From contig NZ_FUWU01000008.1 in assembly GCF_900167415.1 (NCBI RefSeq), forward strand, positions 1 through 64,000: a DNA stretch of 64,000 nt. Direction: 5' to 3'. This document shows, one piece after another, positions 61,101-64,000 of this stretch (within the stretch, counting starts at the first letter, position 1; every line of letters starts with the position of its first letter). The notes under the pieces were generated by a model. It saw only the letters and a list, made by a program, of their open reading frames with translations. It made no database searches and was not told the origin of the DNA. Made by a program: the position numbers and the translations under genes. The DNA is from Fibrobacter intestinalis (lineage in GTDB: Bacteria; Fibrobacterota; Fibrobacteria; Fibrobacterales; Fibrobacteraceae).

Positions 61101-62403
61101 CATCAAGGAAAAGGAAGAGTTCAAGCCGATTGATCTGGCGAAACTCGTCGTGGACCCGGACAACAAGGCTTCCGAAATGCGCTGGACGCTCGACGACGGC
61201 GAACCCGCACAAAAGGACAAACGCGGTCGCATGGGCAAAGCCAAACGCCCGACAGTCAAGCACCCGCTTTCCTATGACCTCTCCGACGCAGGCGTTCTCA
61301 CCGTAAATATTCCGAACGAATACTGGAACGGCAAGGACAAAATCAAGGTCAATGCCTACGACCCGGCCGGCGAAAAAGCTTCGCTTGATATCGAATTCAT
61401 CGTCAAGCCAGTAAACGACCCGCCAGTTCTTTCCAAAATCCCGGACATGGTGACTAATGAAGGAACCAAGTTCAAGCCCATCAAGCTCGACCAATTCGTC
61501 AAGGATCCGGACAACAAACCGCACGAACTCCACTGGACCGCATCTGGCAACCGTCACCTCGAAGTGATGATAACCGGTGGCCGCGAAGCGGTTGTCCGCC
61601 CGAATCGTGCCGACTGGTACGGCAAGGAAACGGTGACCTTTATCGTGAAGGATCCGGCAGGCGCAACGGCCAAAACCGCTGTAAACTTTGAAGTGAAGCA
61701 CGTCAATGCGGTTCCGGAAATCCGTCCGATTCGCGACGTGACGATGAAGGAAGACGCGAACAATGGCGTTCTCGCCGTCCTCAAGCTCGACCAATTCGTC
61801 CGCGACCGCGACAACAGCTTCAATGAACTCAAGTGGGATATTTCCGGCAACAAGAAGCTGGTCATCGACCATGACAAGGCCCGCAACATCGTGACCATCA
61901 AACAGCCCTACGAAAACTGGAACGGTCCTACAGAAACGATCACCTTCAAAGTGACCGACCCGGAAGGCGCCAGTGCCAAGACTTCCGCCAAGTTTACCGT
62001 AACCGCGGTGAATGACGCACCGGTAGCCCTCTCCAAGTCCTACCAGACCAAGGAAGGGGAAAAACTGGTCGTCAATGCAAAAGAAGGCCTGCTCAACGGA
62101 GCCTACGACCCAGATGGAAAACTCGACGCGACGGTCTCCCTCGTTCGTCGCCCGCAGAACGGAAAAGTGGAACTCAACGCCAAAGACGGCTCCTTCACTT
62201 ACACTCCGAACAAGGGCTTCTACGGTCTTGACGAATTCGGATTCAAACTGACCGATCGCGAAGGCGCGTCCTCCAAAGTGGAAACCGCGGAAATCAACGT
62301 GAACTTCAAAATGAAGGACATTCGCGGCGGAGAACCGGCAGCAGCTCCCAAGCCCGCAGCCAACGACAACGATAAAAAGAAGAACAAGCGTCGCCGCCGT
62401 TAA
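55114..62403 (+). CDS. 2429-aa secreted protein with 23 cadherin/Ig-like tandem repeats
   Basis: A signal peptide (1-23, ending VVFAQ) is followed by 22 repeats of roughly 92-125 aa and one terminal repeat of the Tandem-95/VCBS type (KEGEKLVVNAKEGLLN...GFYGLDEFGFKLTDREG). Each repeat has the pattern VNDPPVMKDIPSQTI, then a Glu-Lys segment, KLKWTISGNK, a YWNGSE loop and TDPEGA; Asp-rich loops suggest calcium binding. Every third repeat carries an extra insert, giving a higher-order period of about 900-980 bp. Inserts in later repeats are Lys/Ala/Pro-rich. The C-terminus is polybasic (KKKNKRRRR) and shows no sorting domain or anchor. GGAG lies about 9 bases before ATG 55114. It is likely a surface or envelope adhesin; the ligand is unknown. 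A strong terminator follows. Confidence 0.88.
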   Translation: MIRKKSVSLFLAAGLLSSVVFAQDEAQPAAAENNPPSLNGIPGESIQEGGKFAPIKLDDFVSDPEDPPAKLRWNISGNKQLQVKESNHVVSITVPDQYWNGSEDLTFTVTDTKGASSSETVTFSVESVNNPPEVSKIPDQTIDEGKTFTPIKLDDYVKDPDHPKDQITWEYEMTQTAKDQAEGELTVDITKDRIANIVVPDAHWYGAYKITFIATDAEYASAKTSANFTVRPINDPPIVQKAPDQTINEKEQFEAINLSDLVSDVDDDVSKIKWTVSGGKDLKVKIDKYNVAEVIIPNENWNGPTETFTFTATDPHGASASFKTAFTVKSVNDAPEFVDQIPDQTIAEKQQFKPIELEKYIKDPDHKFEQLKWEFSGNKDLKVQLNGKTAKILIPNAFWNGSESITFKATDPEGASAETQATFTVESVNDVPKFVKQIPAQTIDEKKQFAAIHLDEFVKDDDHKNAELSWEFEVKSVGKEPESGPLNINIDDKHVAKIEIPDTYWNGSAIATFKVTDPEGAEAKQDVKLSVRSINDLPVFKKIPDQTIEEKAEFDGFSLDDFLSDPDHDISQLKISVSGNKSLKVNIDNNRNVTIKQPTEIWNGTENITFTATDPENGKASTTVKFSVTSVNDPPVMKDIPSQTIQEKEQFKPIELDKFVSDLDHPNDKLKWTISGNKDIQVKLDNNRKATLVLPNKYWNGSEAITFKVTDPEGASDERTVQFTVESVNDAPEFVKDIPDQKIQEKAQFKPINLGELIKDPDHKLTDLTLNIDVKAAPGSPKGTQAELQVNVDAKMVATIAIPNKYWNGSNVVTFSVTDPEGAKAIKSATFTVESINDAPVLKEIKSQTIAEKAQFAPINLAELTDDPDHAFEKLKWSITGNKDLNVNINKAGEATVAIPNQLWNGSEKITFTVTDPEGASAKQTAVFTVTSVNDPPVMKDIPSQTIKEKQEFKTIDLNSYVSDLDHPNEKLKWNITGNKELKFKVDTKHQLSIIIPNKYWHGSETFNIEVSDPEGAKDSRKVTFTVESVNDAPEFTKKINNQSIDEKKAFAPIKLFEIVKDPDHKTSELTWNFDVKAAPGSPKGYKPGLKVNMDPKTGTATVVAPDVYWNGSDEITFTATDPEGAKVSQKALFTIKSINDKPVFKKINDQIIMEKEEFKDINLAELVSDPDDAFKTLKWTITGNKDLKVSISKDGVASIKTPNKLWNGTEKVTFQVSDPQGATEKQTVQFTAKSVNDPPVMKDIPNQTIKEKQEFKPIDLNNYVSDLDHPMNKLKWTITGNKFLKFKISPDHKLSAEVPNKFWNGTETITLTATDPEGAKDSRSVTFEVISVNDPPVFAREIKSQTIDEKKQFAAINLDELVQDPDHKKTDLQWTAVVKDASAKAPAPKKGKKGKAAPQASEESSKNGLTVEIDNNHVARIMIPNTYWNGSANITFTVSDPEGAKASSSALFTVRSINDLPMISANAPKGETIREGGKFKTIDLSSLATDADHPAKQLKWSFNGNRQLQVALNKDNTVQIKTPNAQWHGKESITFTVTDPEGGKASHKMDFVVTEVNDPPVLSKIPSQKIKEKELFKQIALDEFVKDPDNKPSEMKWTVSGNKYLKAEITSARKLVVSAPNKYFWCKPDTLTLTVKDPQGASATTAIVYEIVSVNDAPVMKDIPSQSIKEKAQFKTIPLDSYVHDADHRSNQLKWTAVVKKADAAPAPAPKKKASRGKKGKKGKAQKEEPTAEEKKDENDLTVTIDDKHVAHLNIPNAFWNGKRTITFTVTDPEGAKDSKTATFEVVSVNDPPTLAKIPNQKIKEKEHFAPIDLLPLVKDPDHPTSALKFEVSQPRSLKASINAKKQLVVSTPDKYWNGSEKITLTVTDPEGGRASQQVQFDVTPVNDAPVVKAIPNQKIKEKERFEPIDLSKFVNDPDNRPNEIKWSVSSNKELQVKITGARVQIAVPNDHWNGSEKLTFTATDPAGASASATATFTATPVNDPPHFNKLPPQTIKEKEEFKPIDLAKLVVDPDNKASEMRWTLDDGEPAQKDKRGRMGKAKRPTVKHPLSYDLSDAGVLTVNIPNEYWNGKDKIKVNAYDPAGEKASLDIEFIVKPVNDPPVLSKIPDMVTNEGTKFKPIKLDQFVKDPDNKPHELHWTASGNRHLEVMITGGREAVVRPNRADWYGKETVTFIVKDPAGATAKTAVNFEVKHVNAVPEIRPIRDVTMKEDANNGVLAVLKLDQFVRDRDNSFNELKWDISGNKKLVIDHDKARNIVTIKQPYENWNGPTETITFKVTDPEGASAKTSAKFTVTAVNDAPVALSKSYQTKEGEKLVVNAKEGLLNGAYDPDGKLDATVSLVRRPQNGKVELNAKDGSFTYTPNKGFYGLDEFGFKLTDREGASSKVETAEINVNFKMKDIRGGEPAAAPKPAANDNDKKKNKRRRR

Positions 62404-62415
62404 GCCGGAACTTTT

Positions 62416-62457
62416 CAAAAAAAGCTTTCCAAGGACTTTCTTGGGGAGCTTTTTTTG
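62416..62457 (+). terminator. Rho-independent terminator after the repeat protein
   Basis: Long stem AAAAAAAGCT...CCAAG / CTTGG...AGCTTTTTTT around GACTTT, with two small internal mismatches. Confidence 0.85.
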
Positions 62458-62459
62458 TT

Positions 62460-62467
62460 TATATTTC
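62460..62467 (+). promoter_or_regulatory. TATATTTC promoter box
   Basis: TATATTTC directly after the terminator and 22 bases before ATG 62490, with GAGGA as ribosome site in between. Confidence 0.45.
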
Positions 62468-62489
62468 AAAAAAACAATGCGAGGAATCC

Positions 62490-63008
62490 ATGAAAAAACG
62501 TTTAATTTTATCTGCAATCACCCTGTCGGCTTTTCTCTTCTCCGCCTGCTCTTCGAGCAGCAGCAGCGACAAGTCCCTTGCCGAAGAATGTGAAGCAGGC
62601 GTCTCTGAAAAATGTTTGGAAAGCGCAATCTGGAATATGAACGCGTTCTACACCCCGGAAGGAGCCATCTACAGACAGCTCTCGAATCCGACAACCCTTA
62701 CCTTTGAAAAATCGGGCGAATTCGAAATCAAATACTCCACCGATCCGAAAATCCAGAATGACGGAAACGGCATTCTCGGGGCCGAAGATATCGGAACCTG
62801 GACTCTCAACGGTTCGACCCTGACTTTGAACTTCACCGTCGGAACGGAAACGCACGAACTCCCCATCACGACAAATGCGACGGTCACGACGACGCCAACG
62901 GGAGAAATCCAGCTGAATCTCGGCGGCATTTTCGTCCACAATCTCGCTTTCAGCAAAAACGAAGCCGCCTATTTAACAGAAATCTTCACCGGCATCGAAA
63001 GAAATTAA
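62490..63008 (+). CDS. Putative lipoprotein with calycin-like or beta-rich domain
   Basis: A 172-aa protein: signal peptide and lipobox FSAC (Cys20) with a Ser-rich spacer, then a cysteine pair (LAEECEAGVSEKCLE) and a beta-rich domain. The pattern LTFEKSGEFEIKYS ... GTWTLNGSTLTLNF ... IQLNLGG resembles the lipocalin-like 'META/DUF' lipoproteins that measure small strands around Gly-Thr-Trp. No precise family is claimed. GAGGA precedes ATG. A terminator follows at 63025-63060. Confidence 0.75.
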   Translation: MKKRLILSAITLSAFLFSACSSSSSSDKSLAEECEAGVSEKCLESAIWNMNAFYTPEGAIYRQLSNPTTLTFEKSGEFEIKYSTDPKIQNDGNGILGAEDIGTWTLNGSTLTLNFTVGTETHELPITTNATVTTTPTGEIQLNLGGIFVHNLAFSKNEAAYLTEIFTGIERN

Positions 63009-63024
63009 CATTCTCATTTTTCAA

Positions 63025-63060
63025 ACAAGGCTTCCGACCGGAGGCCTTTTCTTTTTTTCC
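63025..63060 (+). terminator. Rho-independent terminator
   Basis: Stem AAGGCTTCCG / CGGAGGCCTT around AC, one mismatch, followed by a long T-run. Confidence 0.85.
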
Positions 63061-63107
63061 ATTTTGAAAATTCTCTTTTCTTGGATGCGCTCAGTCCAAA
63101 AAACGCC

Positions 63108-63115
63108 TAGATTAC
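63108..63115 (+). promoter_or_regulatory. TAGATTAC promoter box before valS
   Basis: TAGATTAC 16 bases before ATG 63132; there is no clear ribosome site. Confidence 0.35.
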
Positions 63116-63131
63116 TAAATTTCTTCCCACT

Positions 63132-64000
63132 ATGGAATCTCGTTATAATTCTTCTGAAGTTGAAGCCCGCTGGCACAAGACCTGGGCAGAAAAAAACAGT
63201 TTTGCTCCCAGCGGAAAAGGCGAACCGTTCTCTATCGTCATTCCGCCGCCCAACGTAACCGGCGCCCTGCACCTGGGCCACGCTTTGAACGACACCCTTC
63301 AAGACATTCTCGTACGCTACCGCCGTAAGACAGGCCGCGACACTTTGTGGATTCCCGGAACCGACCACGCCGGCATCGCCACCCAAGCCGTTGTGGAAAA
63401 ACGTCTTTTTCAGGACGAACACAAGACCCGCCACGATATTGGCCGGGAAGCGCTGGTGGAACGCATCTGGAAATGGAAGGACGAATACGAAGCTCGCATC
63501 ACCAAGCAGCTCAAGAGCCTCGGTGTGAGTTGCGACTGGAGCCGTCAGCGTTTTACTCTGGATCCGGTGTGCGCCAAGGCCGTGCGTCATGCGTTTTTCA
63601 ATTTGTTCAAAAAGGGTCTGATTTACCGCGGGAAACGGCTGGTGAACTGGGACACCAAACTCCAGACCGCCGTCGCCGACGACGAAATCTATCACGAACA
63701 CGTGAAAGGGCATTTCTGGACTTTCAAATATCCTTTGGCCGACGGTTCGGGATTTATCCCTGTTTCCACCACGCGCCCGGAAACCATCATGGGCGACACC
63801 GCTCTCGCCGTCCACCCCACGGACGAACGCTACGCCAAGTTCATCGGCAAAATGCTGAAAGTTCCTTTCGTGAATCGGGAAATTCCGGTCATCGCCGACG
63901 CGATTCTTGTGGACAAGGACTTTGGCACCGGCTCCGTGAAGGTGACCCCGGCCCACGATCCCAACGACTACGCCACCGGGCTTCGCCACAAGCTTCCCAT
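63132..64000 (+). CDS. valS: Valyl-tRNA synthetase, 5' part
   Basis: The first 289 codons of ValS, which charges tRNA-Val with valine; the gene runs off the window end. Recognisable are the class I signature PPPNVTGALHLGHAL (HLGH variant of HIGH, about 40-54), WIPGTDHAGIATQAVVEK, LGVSCDWSRQRFT, GLIYRGKRLVNWDTKLQTAVADDE, and in the editing domain STTRPETIMGDTALAVHP and VKVTPAHDPNDY. ATG 63132 begins the family N-terminus (MESRYNSSEVEARWHKTW). The C-terminal catalytic KMSKS part lies outside. Confidence 0.96.
   Translation, partial: MESRYNSSEVEARWHKTWAEKNSFAPSGKGEPFSIVIPPPNVTGALHLGHALNDTLQDILVRYRRKTGRDTLWIPGTDHAGIATQAVVEKRLFQDEHKTRHDIGREALVERIWKWKDEYEARITKQLKSLGVSCDWSRQRFTLDPVCAKAVRHAFFNLFKKGLIYRGKRLVNWDTKLQTAVADDEIYHEHVKGHFWTFKYPLADGSGFIPVSTTRPETIMGDTALAVHPTDERYAKFIGKMLKVPFVNREIPVIADAILVDKDFGTGSVKVTPAHDPNDYATGLRHKLP

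Overview
The window reads as a chromosomal segment of a Fibrobacter-like bacterium (phylum Fibrobacterota). The main evidence is a lipoprotein carrying the Fibrobacter 'major paralogous' (FISUMP) domain, a decayed member of what looks like the Fibrobacter paralogous family TIGR02171, two GH5 glycoside hydrolases, very large surface proteins with carbohydrate-binding-like modules, and a pyruvate:ferredoxin oxidoreductase next to a complex I that lacks the NADH module. Assignment to a species is not possible from the sequence alone.

Layout. 1-866: the 3' end of an Rpn-type nuclease gene and a free-standing Rpn-tail gene, followed by a structured non-coding stretch. 867-2786: an S1-type RNA-binding protein (CvfB family) and a GH5 enzyme. 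2900-6272: an AT-rich island with an Eco47II-like restriction endonuclease, a C5-cytosine methyltransferase interrupted by an in-frame TAG, a non-coding stretch with two related foldback repeats, and a chimeric ORF whose 5' end is a 209-bp copy of part of the PFOR gene. 6460-19144: a three-gene minus-strand operon (3782-aa surface protein, FISUMP lipoprotein, LolA-like exported protein). 19363-22938: PFOR. 23198-27173: C_GCAxxG protein, TatD-type hydrolase, bifunctional Rel/SpoT, unknown protein. 27186-37176: nuoA-BC-D-H-I-J-K-L-M-N operon. 37408-45457: exonuclease III, TIGR02171-like pseudogene, lipoprotein, Nif3-like protein, metK, outer-membrane protein, zinc-ribbon protein, with dispersed intergenic repeats. 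45447-50482: hybrid histidine kinase plus REC/HD-GYP regulator. 50554-54678: GH5-CBM enzyme, lipoprotein, M23 peptidase, unknown protein. 55114-62403: a 2429-aa cadherin-like repeat protein. 62490-64000: lipoprotein and the 5' part of valS.

How the genes fit together. PFOR yields reduced ferredoxin. The nuo cluster encodes only the membrane arm and connecting subunits (no NuoE/F/G), so a ferredoxin-fed, menaquinone-reducing, ion-pumping complex I is a natural reading; this is inference. The giant secreted proteins, FISUMP lipoprotein, GH5 enzymes and lipoproteins fit a cell that attaches to and degrades plant polysaccharide. Many genes are preceded by a TATATTTG/TAGATT-like box that resembles the Bacteroidota -7 promoter element, several only 4-6 nt upstream of ATG, suggesting leaderless transcripts.

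The observations most worth following are the free-standing Rpn tail gene (possible separate antitoxin), the methyltransferase split by an amber codon, the PFOR-fragment duplication with its chimeric ORF, the three-repeat higher-order periodicity of the 2429-aa protein, and the promoter-box pattern.
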